Origin: Rhypophila decipiens
Lineage: Eukaryota; Ascomycota; Sordariomycetes; Sordariales; Naviculisporaceae
Assembly: GCA_033297075.1 (NCBI GenBank)
Contig: MU858177.1
Coordinates: forward strand, 1-64,000
Length of the DNA stretch: 64,000 bases
Direction: 5' to 3'
The position numbers and the translations under genes are program-made. Under the pieces are notes generated by a model. The model did no database searches and was not told the origin of the DNA. It saw only the letters and a program-made list of their open reading frames with translations. Shown in pieces: positions 53,683 through 63,420 of this stretch (positions are counted from its first letter, which is position 1; every line of letters starts with the position of its first letter).

Positions 53683-55482
53683 ATGCTCCTATACCACTAT
53701 CTCACATTGCCTCGGTTTACCCCCGAAAGCCACTTTTTCCGGCTGATCGACCTTCTCCCAAGCTCCGACAAGGACGAGCCTCTGCAAGTAAACATTCGAG
53801 AGGTCCGCCTAGAAGATGAACCCGTCTATGAATGCCTTTCATATGTCTGGGGGACACCTTCTCCCACCTCCTTCCATCACACTGTATCAGTCGTGTCTGC
53901 ACCTGAGAGTTCCGATGAGCCTGAATCGACCAAGGGAAAGATTCGCATCAGTGAAAACCTCCATGCGGCTCTGCAGACCATCCGTCTCCCATCCCAGACT
54001 CGCACTCTCTGGGCAGACGCCATCTGCATCAACCAGCCCGACACAGACGAGCGAAACAGTCAAGTCGCCCTCATGGGTGTGATTTACTACTCTGCCACCA
54101 GGGTAAACATCTATCTCGGTCCAGATCCGTCAAACTCGGCCAAACTTGCCTTCCAGACCATGTCTCCCATCTCTCACATGCACTGGGGCCATCATATCCC
54201 CGGAATCAGGTGGGGCGCCTTCGACTCGGATGGCCAGCCATCAATGAACCTTCCGGACCAAGACGAACGCTGGCGTGCCATATCAGAGTTTTATTCCCTC
54301 GAATGGTTCACACGGGCCTGGGTGCAGCAAGAAATCGGGCTCTCGAAAGATGCCTATTTCTACTGGGGCGACTATCACATGACTGAGAATCCGCCCGAAT
54401 CAAGAGACATTTTTGGGTTTGACATCTGGCTTGAGCATTCTCCGCGGGGAGGCAGCCTACGAGAAAGATACATTTCACATGTAGAAGGTGTCAGAGGGTC
54501 ACGGAATGTCTGGCTGCAGTATGGGCAGGTAACGCGGCCAGGGTGGCTTCCTGACGAGGAAGCCGTGCGTCGTCACCTGGAGCATAATCACTTTTTGGTG
54601 GTGCTGCTGGACGCAAAAGCCTGTACGGCCAGGGATGCACGGGATTGTATCTATGCCTTTCTCGGACATCCTTCTGCGCGGGTGGCACGAAGAAAGACGC
54701 AGGGCGGAGCGGAGAGGGCCGAGATGTTTGGCGGAGTGGGTTATCGTGAGATGATGCTTTCCACCATCGACGGGATCACACCTGATGAAAGTGGTAATGG
54801 TGCAGCATGTGAGCTCATTGTCCAGGCCGATTACAACAAGTCGGTTCAAGAGGTCTACACTGAGCTGGCCAAGCGGTTGCTGGACCATCATCGGAATCTG
54901 AGGATGCTCTCAGCCGTTTGTCACACTGAGGAATCGATAGAGCTGCAAGATGGATATGCAAGTTGGGTGCCCCGGTGGGACATGATCAAGGGAGAGCAAG
55001 CCATTGGGTGCAGTGGATGGGGATGGCCGACCGAAATCAGCAGTCCTTTTCCTAGCGGAGACTTTGAGTATACCAACACCGTCGACGATGAGAACAGATT
55101 ACAAGTACTTGGGGTTGTTATTGCGACGGTGACCGAGGTCTTGGACTGGACGGAGGATCGGCTCAAGGAGACCAAGGCTAAGCTGCTGAAGAGGGAGCGG
55201 AGCATTTCCCTGCACACGGGGCTTGTGAATCGACGCAGAGTTTTTCGAACCCGTGACGGTCAAGAGGGTCTTGCCCAGGACACCGTGCGGGAAGGCGACT
55301 CGGTTGCCCTGCTGGTCGGAGCATATACGCCCTGCGTCCTGCGAAGGGGGCCGGAAAGCTTGAAGCAGGAGTTTGTCTTTGGGGGAAACTCTGTTTTGTT
55401 CGGGATCCACGACCAACGGTACAATGAGCTCGTCAAGGAGGCCGCTCAAATTGGCATGGTAAGGGATATGAGGCTCGTTTGA
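53683..55482 (+). CDS. HET-domain (heterokaryon incompatibility) protein
   Basis: A single exon of 599 residues. The HET domain occupies about residues 38-200 with its three signature blocks: YECLSYVWG, LHAALQTIR leading to LWADAICINQ, and DERNSQVALMGVIYYSA with VNIYLG, then FTRAWVQQEIGL. The C-terminal half (WLPDEEAVRRHLEHNHFLVV, RDCIYAFLGHPSA, YASWVPRWDM) is the usual extension of fungal HET proteins. HET proteins trigger regulated cell death when non-self is sensed after cell fusion and often partner with NLR-like receptors. No signal peptide is seen. The frame is open upstream from a TTG; the first ATG is used. The gene looks intact. Its sensor partner, if any, is not identifiable here. 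Confidence 0.88.
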   Translation: MLLYHYLTLPRFTPESHFFRLIDLLPSSDKDEPLQVNIREVRLEDEPVYECLSYVWGTPSPTSFHHTVSVVSAPESSDEPESTKGKIRISENLHAALQTIRLPSQTRTLWADAICINQPDTDERNSQVALMGVIYYSATRVNIYLGPDPSNSAKLAFQTMSPISHMHWGHHIPGIRWGAFDSDGQPSMNLPDQDERWRAISEFYSLEWFTRAWVQQEIGLSKDAYFYWGDYHMTENPPESRDIFGFDIWLEHSPRGGSLRERYISHVEGVRGSRNVWLQYGQVTRPGWLPDEEAVRRHLEHNHFLVVLLDAKACTARDARDCIYAFLGHPSARVARRKTQGGAERAEMFGGVGYREMMLSTIDGITPDESGNGAACELIVQADYNKSVQEVYTELAKRLLDHHRNLRMLSAVCHTEESIELQDGYASWVPRWDMIKGEQAIGCSGWGWPTEISSPFPSGDFEYTNTVDDENRLQVLGVVIATVTEVLDWTEDRLKETKAKLLKRERSISLHTGLVNRRRVFRTRDGQEGLAQDTVREGDSVALLVGAYTPCVLRRGPESLKQEFVFGGNSVLFGIHDQRYNELVKEAAQIGMVRDMRLV

Positions 55483-55906
55483 GGATTTGTAGGAGGGTCT
55501 CGGGGTATAGAAAGGGGAATAGAACATTAACACATGTCATGAGAACATCGGACAGTTGAAAGAGTGAAAGGATTCCAAGACCTGATAGTATCACAGGTAT
55601 CACAGGTAAAATACAACTAAATTCTGAATTAACCTTTCAGTTTTCTGCAAGGGAGACAAGGTCAAGACATGTGGATGGTGAAAGGCGAAAGGCAGGGGCT
55701 TCTATGAATTAGGTTTCTTCCCCCAATAGCAGGAAACCCAATTTTTCTTTTCTTTCTTTTAAAAACACAAATTCTCCCACCCGTCACGGTCTCTTCTTTC
55801 CGCCGAGCCTACTCACTCCCACCAATTCTCTTGCCGTCCTGGTTCTCTTCACTTTCACTACGATATTTGTATTTCCAGCTTCTTCTTCAAATATTCTCCT
55901 CCAAAT
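55483..55906. other. intergenic
   Basis: A CT-rich run (TTTTTCTTTTCTTTCTTTT near 55742-55760) and further pyrimidine-rich DNA lead into the next gene. No gene or TATA box is seen. Confidence 0.4.
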
Positions 55907-56971
55907 ATGTTTGGTGTAGGTCTTTACCGAGGCAGTTCTGGCGGACTAGTCCACCTCTCTACGTTCCAAAATCCTCCACCTCACATCCAAGGTCGGTTCA
56001 TCGAGCGCTTCTGCACGCATATCACCCAGGCTCTGCACTCGATGAATGTGACGACTCGGACCAGCAGGACCTTGTACCGATACCGTCTATCAGCTGACTA
56101 TTTCCCGTTTGACTGGGCTCGCGAAAACTCATCTACCCGGTTGCAAGAAACACCTTGGGTTGCTAATGTAACTATATTCTGGGAAAACCCCCGAACATTC
56201 GACCAAGTCGACCTCAACTGGACACATCATTTCCAAGCGGGCCTTGGTCTTGTAGATCGGCGTTCACGGGTAGACAACGCTCTCTGGTTCGCCAACGAGA
56301 GGATTCAGATGCACCAACGAAAGATCAGGCTAGACTTCGTTTCTGAAGATCAAGACGGCGTACATGACTGGGCTGTAGAGATTACTGTCTCGAGTAGGGA
56401 CCCTGAGGCTGTGTTCATCGGCACTGGACACAGTATGATCACCCGATTTCTCACAACAAACAATCTCGCGAGGTACGTGCACACTCAAAACGTCCCTACT
56501 ACTTGCGAATTAGAATAATTAATTTTATCCCTCGTTTCCAGAGTCCAAGCTTTCGTGACAAGCCCTGGAAACCATATGGGGCCGAAGATTCTGGCCATAT
56601 ACCCGGCATTGAACCTTTTCCCTCCGACCGATGTGTGTGGCCACCGGCAGGACTTGTCCCATGGAGAAACCTTGATCATACGGTCTTGGTTCACTTTCCC
56701 AATGTCACCAACATGGAGTCGTGGGACATTAATTGGGCAGTATTCAGTTCAGGCCCTCATGATCTTGCGAAGAATCTCCCGCCAACTGCAATCCGCGAAA
56801 TCGGATAGAGACCGGCTTCTCTTCCCTCACCTCGACATCCTGATTCGCACACTAGACCACTACATGAACACCGGCTCAATTACCCTCGACGAAGATCTTA
56901 GTCGGGAGGAAACTCGCATATTCAACGGGCGCCTAAGGACCTACATCCGTGAGTTCAGATCGCGGACCTAA
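55907..56971 (+). CDS. unknown protein, two exons
   Basis: Exons 55907-56472 and 56542-56971, with a 69-nt intron (GTACGT donor, CCAG acceptor), give 331 residues. The join reads NNLARVQAFVTSPGNH in frame. The N-terminus MFGVGLYRGSSGGLVHLSTF has no clear signal peptide. The middle is rich in aromatic residues (WVANVTIFWENP, LNWTHHFQAGLG, HDWAVEITVSS), suggesting beta-strands. The C-terminus is helical and charged (SDRDRLLFPHLDILIRTLDH). No known domain is recognised. It may belong to a lineage-specific family. Confidence 0.65.
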
Positions 56972-57204
56972 GATCGGCATGATTCGGACCCCATATCAAT
57001 TTAACCAGCGGGGACATAACTTCCACAGTTCCAAGTTGATTATCCTTAACCTTGGCGATTTTACCCTTCCACGTGGGAGAACACGTCATTACCCTATTTC
57101 AACATCACAGACACAACTTTATCACTACTCCTTTCAATATCATAGCATGCAACCCCGTTTTAGCATACAAGTAGCTTTACAAACAACAACTAGCAGGCTG
57201 CAGC

Positions 57205-57891
57205 ATGAAGAGTCGATACTATCAATCAATTATTCATCTCCTCTTTCTCCATTTACTTGTACCCACACTCGTGCCTGTCGTGCAAGCAGCCCCTTCAACA
57301 GCTCGGAGCCTTCTCAATACAATTCTATCTCCGCGACAGACCGAGACACCGCTCGAAGCACCGACAGATCTGCGATGGGAATGCCAGTGGAAGAACCACA
57401 GCGCACTGGCCTGCGACGGGCTGGGCACATGGTACGGCACCGAGAGCGTCTGGCGCCAATGCGACGTGATCATCGAGCCGTACGTGACCAAAGTGTGCGC
57501 GGGATATACAAAGTGCTTTTCGCCCGAGCCGGGCCTGCAACTGTGTGCTCGGTGGCCTGAGGATTATTGCCCTTATCCGGACGAGATTGTCATTGAGCTG
57601 GAGCCTGAGAGGGTCCGGAGGATGACTTCTGCAAGGGGTAGTCTGTTGGATGGGCATGGCGCAGGTATGATGAAGAAAGGGGAAACTGAAGAGCTGGTAA
57701 ATAGAAGCGGGGACCCTACGTACCATGAAAGTTTTATTGGCAGTGTTGTACAAGAGACTGCGCGCGACATTATCGTCAGCTTTGGAAAACCACGAGTTGC
57801 AGGGAGCCGGAACTATTCGAGGGGTCTTCTAACGAGCGCAATAAGCGCGACTGATGTCTGCAAAGTGTATACTAGAGGGAAGCGTCCTTGA
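57205..57891 (+). CDS. small secreted cysteine-containing protein, effector-like
   Basis: A single exon of 228 residues. Residues 1-28 form a signal peptide (LLFLHLLVPTLVPVVQA before APSTA). LSPRQ (about 42-46) is a possible dibasic-like processing site. Six cysteines cluster in about residues 60-125 (WECQW, LACDG, RQCDV, KVCAGY, TKCFS, QLCARW) with one more in DYCPYP, suggesting disulfides. The C-terminal half is basic and has no known domain. No catalytic motif is seen. The profile (signal peptide, Cys-rich core, no homology I recognise) matches candidate secreted effectors, but function is unknown. Confidence 0.68.
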   Translation: MKSRYYQSIIHLLFLHLLVPTLVPVVQAAPSTARSLLNTILSPRQTETPLEAPTDLRWECQWKNHSALACDGLGTWYGTESVWRQCDVIIEPYVTKVCAGYTKCFSPEPGLQLCARWPEDYCPYPDEIVIELEPERVRRMTSARGSLLDGHGAGMMKKGETEELVNRSGDPTYHESFIGSVVQETARDIIVSFGKPRVAGSRNYSRGLLTSAISATDVCKVYTRGKRP

Positions 57892-58489
57892 GCAGCTGTC
57901 TTGCTTGTAGTGGTGGCAAGAAGAAGAGTCATGTGCGGTAATCTCCTCGTTCGTCAAATCATGTCCCGGCAGAACGTCCAGATTGACACAGCTTCATTCT
58001 CCAAGCCTCCGCCATGGCTTTTCTTCAACTCATAAGATGCCCATTGTCGGCATGATTTTGTTCAGCTCATTTAAGCAAACAGCTCGTTGTTCTGTAGTCG
58101 AGAGACGGCAGCTTGCCAAGTCGGACAAAGTTTCGGTCAAGTTCAGCCGTGCTTATCGTCAGCTACCCCTGAATTTCCCATTACCAGGCGATATCAGCTG
58201 CGGTTGGTGACACCCTATCATGGGGTGGCTGAGGCGTAGCCCCGTCAATGTCACTGCATTCACAAGAACCATCAAACGTCGGAGCATCAGATGGTAATGG
58301 ATTCCTTTTGCGTGCACTGTTGGTGGTGGCTGTTCCTGACTCTATACCGACGTGAACTGGTGATAGGAGGAGAACGGCATGGTGCAGCGATGGAGATGGA
58401 AATTTGACCTGGCGCTCATTGAGTAAGACTGGACAGTCTTTCAGCCGTGAAAGGCTTCATGAGAATGCCGACCTGCGTATAAAATGTGC
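57892..58489. other. intergenic
   Basis: No gene is recognised; a 61-codon frame at 58404-58589 has no features. The right end is the promoter of the VldE-like gene. Confidence 0.4.
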
Positions 58490-58496
58490 TGCCCCT
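58490..58496 (+). promoter_or_regulatory. TATA box of the VldE-like gene
   Basis: TATAAAA lies about 110 bp before the ATG at 58601. Confidence 0.5.
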
Positions 58497-58600
58497 TTAC
58501 TGCTTTCATTAGTTGAAGAGCAACCAGGCGACTGGGGTTACAAAACTAACTGCAGCATCAAAGAAAAAACCAACTGCCAACAGTCTTGATACTCTCAACC

Positions 58601-59553
58601 ATGATGATCAGAAGCCTCTTTGCTACTCTCGCAGCGGCCACTGTGGCCATTGCTGCCGTCAATGAGCCCTGCTACGGATCAGGAGGCAGAGCAGGTGAGA
58701 TTGCATGCCCTTTGCTTTAACAGGTCATCGCCACCCGTGACAAATTCACTAAACACAACGCCTCTTCAACTCTACAGGTGTCTGCATGACCACCTCCAAA
58801 TGCTCAGCCGACGGGGGAACGACCATCAACGGAGCCTGCCCCTCTGACCCGGACAACGTCAAATGCTGCACCAAAGCCAGCTGCAACAGCGGTGGCAACT
58901 GCCGCTGGAAGAGTGACTGCGCCGGCACCGCCGCCTCTGGGTTCTGCCCTGGACCCAGCCAGTTCAAGTGCTGCTCGTCCTCTGCCACCGGCTTCGGCGG
59001 CTATTCGGCTCCCCGGATCCCGTCCGTCGGCTCGTGCAAGAAAGTCGCTGTTGACGGCGCCAAGATGATCGTGGCCGCTTGGCCTGGTCGTGTTCGCGAG
59101 ATTGGATGCGTCAGGGATTGTTCCTGCTCCTCTGGGAACTCGGATCATTGTTGCGGCAAGGCGACTGATATGATGTGCTCGGATGGTGGTGGTGTAAGTC
59201 TTTACCTCTAGTTCTTTCCGTCGCATAATTGTTGATCAGTCTGAACTGATTCTTTGGTCTGTTCAATATAGGTCCCTACCGTCTCTGGCAAGCAGATCGC
59301 AGAGTGGGTCATGAATAACCGCGGAGCGCTGAACCTCAAATATGTCATCTGGGGACAGAGAATCTGGGACGCCCGGTCCGACAGCGTCAAGGGCTGGGAC
59401 AAGTGGAAGAAGATGGAGGATCGAGGTGACGTGACTGCTAATCACTGGTAAGTGCCCAAGTTCTTTTGGAGGATCAAGGTAAACTGGAAGACAGCGGATA
59501 AGCTAACATATTTGGTTATCATTAGGGACCACGTTCATGTCAGCTACAAGTGA
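58601..59553 (+). CDS. secreted Cys-rich protein with VldE/ARB_07466-like C-terminal domain
   Basis: Four exons, 58601-58694, 58778-59193, 59272-59447 and 59526-59553, give 237 residues. Residues 1-20 (MMIRSLFATLAAATVAIAAV) are a signal peptide. Two Cys-rich modules follow, each of the form C-X-G..C....C..G..C...CC (NEPCYGSGGRAGVCMTTSKC..VKCC and SCNSGGNCRWKSDC..FKCC). The C-terminal domain starts near GSCKKVAVDGAKM and ends in ANHWDHVHVSYK. H-x-D-H-V-H-V endings are typical of the VldE/ARB_07466-like domain found on bacterial peptidoglycan-remodelling proteins, whose His and Asp resemble metal ligands of M15-type peptidases. A role against bacterial cell walls is inferred, not shown. The splice calls restore an uninterrupted protein. 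Confidence 0.85.
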
Positions 59554-60459
59554 TTATGGTCTTGCGTCACTCATTGGCCTGCTCATAGTGGTAGTTTTCT
59601 ACAACTGCTCGGGAAGGTTGAGATAGAACGAGAAAAGGTGGAACAACAGGGTATATCTTGATCTTCATGTGGCATTTTCAGCATGTATTACTTGCTAGAC
59701 ATGATAAGACCAATGTTTTCCGTCACTTGCAAGAACCTCAAACAGCCGAGTGCAAGCGAGAGATTGTCCATATAAGCCCAATGTGAAACCCGAAACCTGC
59801 TACCGCTTCCCATCGCCCTAGCCGCTTTATCCTCAACCTTTTACGTTTCACGAGTTTTTCAGCCTATTCAATCCCATTCGAGCTTCGTCTAACTACACTC
59901 ATGTTTTAACCCCTTCGTGTGCATCAGCCCGTGTCCTCGGTAAAGCAGGCAGCTCCTTTACTGGAAAGGGTATAACTTTCACGGGACGCAGAACATCCAT
60001 GACTTTTGGCGTCAAGAGCCTTCTGCATCCTGAGGGAGGGACATGCGATACAGACCTCACGACTGATTCACACATCGCCAGAATGCCAGTATAATAGACA
60101 TGGTATGAAAGGCTCTCACAAACATTCGGGTCTTTGGACGGAAGGGGCAACGGGTCATTTATTATCGAACTCGCTTGAGGATGATCACGTTACGCAGCTG
60201 AGGATGACTCCTTTCTTCCCGTTCCCTCCACATGATTTTATCTTCAGGTCTCAAAGGCAAGAGCGGAAGGGTCGGCTCAAGACCACTGCAGTGAACGACA
60301 CCTCCAGCACTCTCAAATCTCCATACCTTTGCCGACCACCAGTACAGCCCTCCTGATCCTTCAAAAGTAGCCGACCTCTCAGGATATACGGCCTACAAAG
60401 ACAGTCGCAGTCTTACCACCTGCTCTATATACCAAGACTTGTTATTCGCACTCATCGTC
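59554..60459. other. intergenic, GH7 promoter
   Basis: Frames here (for example 60006-60356) have no supporting features. A TATATA run at 60426-60431 lies only about 29 bp before the GH7 ATG, too close for a usual fungal TATA box unless the leader is very short. Confidence 0.4.
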
Positions 60460-61935
60460 ATGGAAATCCATTCCCACCTAGCAGCTGTGCTGCTGCCGGT
60501 CGTCTTCCTCACCACCGTTACAGCCCAAACAATCGGCACCACCACGCCCGAAGTACACCCAGTACTCCAAACTCAAACCTGCACGCTCGTAGGCGGATGC
60601 AAAACCAAACTCACCAAGCTGGTAACCGACTCGCTTGCTCACCCAATCCACTCGGTGACGGATCCTTCCAAGTCCTGCCAGCCGCTCGATCCAGCGCTCT
60701 GTCCAGACCAAGCGACCTGTGCCCAGAACTGCGTCATAGAAGGCATCCAGTCCTACGAGTCCATCGGTGTCTTGACCTCCGGGACGTCACTCAAACTGCG
60801 AGAATACCTCCTCGACGGCACACAATACAAAAAGGTCCAACCGAGAGTCTACCTCCTCGCTGAAGACGACCTCAACTACGAGCCACTCCGTTTGCTCAAC
60901 TCTGAACTGTCCTTTGACGTTGATGTCTCTGCCCTTGGCTGCGGTATGAACGGGGCATTGTACCTCTCCGAGATGGACATGTCTGGCTCTCGCAACTCTA
61001 ATCTGAACCCCGCCGGTGCCCAATACGGAACGGGATACTGCGACACTCAGTGCTTCAAGACGCCGGCATTTATCAACGGACTGGCCAACATCAACGGATC
61101 TGGAAGCTGTTGTAACGAGATGGATATCTGGGAGGCCAATTCACGCTCGACGGCATATACACCACATACTTGCAGCGGAGTGGGGAGTTTCTTGTGTTCT
61201 GGAAACGAGTGCGATAGTGGTGTAGGTGTTTGTGACAAACCCGGTTGCAGTCTGAACACGTTTGGTCTGGGGGCGCCTGGCTTCTATGGACGAGGTCGAG
61301 TTGAACATCGACTCGATTCGACGAGACCGTTCACGGTCGTGACGCAGTTCTGGACCGCAGATAATACCACCTCGGGAGACTTGATCGAGATTCGAAGGTT
61401 GTATGTCCAGGATGGCAGCGTCTTTCCCAGTACGGCAGAGACAACCAATGGTGCGGTGAATAACATCCCCGGCGGTTGGGATGGCAGCATTACTGAGGAG
61501 TATTGTGCCGTGAGAAACCCAGCTTCGGACTTTACTCGCTTGGGTGGATTGAAAGGGATGGGACAGTCGCTTGCTCGAGGGATGGTGCTGATATTCAGCA
61601 TCTGGAACTCGGATGGCGATTTCATGAGCTGGCTGGACGGGCAGGCGAGTGGGAATGGGCCGTGCAATGCCACCGAGGGAGATCCGGCCACCATTGTCAA
61701 GACGCAACCTGATACGAGCGTCACCTTTTCGAATATCAGGTGGGGCGACATTGGGAGTACCTTTAAGGTGGACGGACCTAGTAACGGTTCGACGCCGGCG
61801 CCAGGTACGGGAACCGGGGTAGCTGCTGCGGTTGCAACCAATGGTGTCGTTGGTGGTGATGTTTTGGAAAGAAGTGTCACGATATGGGCTATAGTTGGGT
61901 TGGTTACCGTTTGGATGGGGATGTTTCTTTCTTGA
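60460..61935 (+). CDS. GH7 cellulase (endoglucanase/cellobiohydrolase-type) with predicted GPI anchor
   Basis: A single exon of 491 residues. Residues 1-22 (MEIHSHLAAVLLPVVFLTTVTA) are a signal peptide. The catalytic block CCNEMDIWEAN has nucleophile Glu220, Asp222 and acid/base Glu225, the GH7 hallmark. The family's cysteines (CQPLD, CAQNC, CGMNGALYLSEMD, GYCDTQC, CSGVGSFLC, CDSGVGVC) are present. RGMVLIFSIWNSDGDFMSWLDG and PATIVKTQPDTSVTFSNIRWGDIGSTF match the C-terminal sheet. In place of the usual Ser/Thr linker and CBM1, the protein ends in SNGSTPAPGTGTG and a hydrophobic tail (SVTIWAIVGLVTVWMGMFLS), a GPI-type signal. It cleaves beta-1,4-glucan. Several loops look shorter than in cellobiohydrolases, so an endoglucanase is somewhat more likely, but the split is not certain by eye. 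Confidence 0.93.
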   Translation: MEIHSHLAAVLLPVVFLTTVTAQTIGTTTPEVHPVLQTQTCTLVGGCKTKLTKLVTDSLAHPIHSVTDPSKSCQPLDPALCPDQATCAQNCVIEGIQSYESIGVLTSGTSLKLREYLLDGTQYKKVQPRVYLLAEDDLNYEPLRLLNSELSFDVDVSALGCGMNGALYLSEMDMSGSRNSNLNPAGAQYGTGYCDTQCFKTPAFINGLANINGSGSCCNEMDIWEANSRSTAYTPHTCSGVGSFLCSGNECDSGVGVCDKPGCSLNTFGLGAPGFYGRGRVEHRLDSTRPFTVVTQFWTADNTTSGDLIEIRRLYVQDGSVFPSTAETTNGAVNNIPGGWDGSITEEYCAVRNPASDFTRLGGLKGMGQSLARGMVLIFSIWNSDGDFMSWLDGQASGNGPCNATEGDPATIVKTQPDTSVTFSNIRWGDIGSTFKVDGPSNGSTPAPGTGTGVAAAVATNGVVGGDVLERSVTIWAIVGLVTVWMGMFLS

Positions 61936-62198
61936 GGAAAGAAGCCAAGGGGTGAATGTTGAGTCTGCGATCATATTCTTATTTAGTGCATGTTGAAACA
62001 GATAGTATTCAGGATATGCTTCTAGGTTAGGCCAGATAGTCAAATGGAACATTTCAGGAGACCGTTTGCTAGCTTGTAAGGGTTCACAATGTCCCTTGAT
62101 CTGTTCTTCGGGGGCAAATGTGATAACGGTTGTACGGGTAGTTTTGGGCCTTATATATAAAATGTTGCAACTGAGAAAAGCCGGTGATGAGTCAGCAC
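61936..62198. other. GH7 3' region
   Basis: No gene is seen. A minus-strand open frame runs through here but is antisense to the GH7 gene and the tRNA. Confidence 0.4.
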
Positions 62199-62288
62199 GG
62201 GTGCATGGTCTAGTGGTATGATTTTCGCTTCGCATCAGTAAAGTTGCGCCTTTGTGAAAGGTCCCCGGTTCGATCCCGGGTGCATCCA
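62199..62288 (+). tRNA. tRNA with 18-nt intron, most likely tRNA-Ala (CGC)
   Basis: The acceptor stem GGGTGCA pairs with TGCATCC, giving a G3:U70 wobble, the main identity element of tRNA-Ala. The T arm is CCCGG-TTCGATC-CCGGG and the D arm is GGTCTAGTGGTATGA. The anticodon stem TTCGC/GTGAA places CGC (62231-62233) as the anticodon with T33 before it. An 18-nt intron (62235-62252) follows position 37; without it the tRNA is 72 nt including the discriminator A. The D arm and body look like those of fungal Pro/Gly/Glu tRNAs, so the isoacceptor call is less sure than the tRNA call. Confidence 0.85.
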
Positions 62289-63314
62289 ACTGTTTTGCTG
62301 GCTATATATACACCCCAAATATTTTGCAGGTTTGAACTGTCTTTGTTTTAACGAACACGTTTTATCTATTTTTAACAAGTTGAAGGACAGCATATATCTT
62401 TTCTTAATATGTCGCTGGTATTAAGATAGAAGACGAAAATGATGGAATTGGAAGCTCTCTATCGGAAAAGTCGGAATCGCTCCTTTGTACCGGGCACCTT
62501 GGTTTTACTTTTTGCTGTCTACTTCTTGATCCCACTGCCACGAAAAGCTGGATTGATCATGACCAAGTGCTTGTTATCTAGTAGTCATATTGACCTTGGT
62601 TCTCCCATCGGTTCGTCTATGTCCTGAAAAGAACCCATGTTAGTGATCCAGTATACGGCCGGGCGTATCATGCTGTTGTCCAAGACTCTCAGAACTCTTG
62701 GCTGCTACTGCGCTGACATGAGACGGTCGCCAAGTCCTCCCAGTGGTGCTCAGCCGCTCGTTACCAGTATCGTGTAACAGTTACATTTTCGTCCCAAGAA
62801 CGAGAAAAATGCGGTTGAGGGATTCAGCGCAAGTGAGGAAAGTCAGCACTAAAACTATTTCCAGGTTACGCATCATTGTTGGGTGACTTGGGTCGGACCA
62901 GAATCCCAAATCCGGTGTCATGTTTCTAGCCGTTGTTATTTTCCCGGTTATAAGGCCTTGCATCTCGGGGTTTATGCTGTATGTTTACTCATCTGACGTT
63001 ATCTTCGGTTGCATTGTCCTGGCGCTGCTCCTTGTCGTATCTCTGTGTAATGAGACTCTTGGAATGCAGCCGCCAATGTAAGATATGTCTTTTGGCGGCT
63101 TAGCTGAAGTAACTGGACGGTGTTTGGAAGGATGTAGTGGCCTTGGTGTTTGCATAAAAGTCGAGATTGAGCTGCCAAGACTCGGACATCCAAACCCCCG
63201 GAAAGGGGCTGCACCGTGCTGACCGCATGGTCCTTGTCTGGCTGTTGGTAGTATCAGGGCTTACTGATGATCGTAACCAAATTGCTGGGCACTGCCATCG
63301 CCCTGTACCAACTC
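62289..63314. other. 1-kb intergenic stretch
   Basis: No gene is supported; frames are below 80 codons. The region contains no clear repeat. Confidence 0.4.
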
Positions 63315-63322
63315 TATATAAG
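63315..63322 (+). promoter_or_regulatory. TATA box of the right-edge P450 gene
   Basis: TATATAAG lies about 100 bp before the ATG at 63421. Confidence 0.5.
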
Positions 63323-63420
63323 AGGGATTTGTTCTCAACTGAGTCAAGTACACCGTCTCTACACAGAGACGTTGTTCATCTCGCCTTTCAGAGGTAGTGT
63401 ACTCCCAAATCATCTTCAGG

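Noticed and set aside
61141..62289. 382-codon minus-strand open frame
   Set aside because: It is antisense to the GH7 gene and the tRNA; its opening residues (MDAPGIEPGT) are the translated complement of the tRNA T arm, a known annotation artefact.
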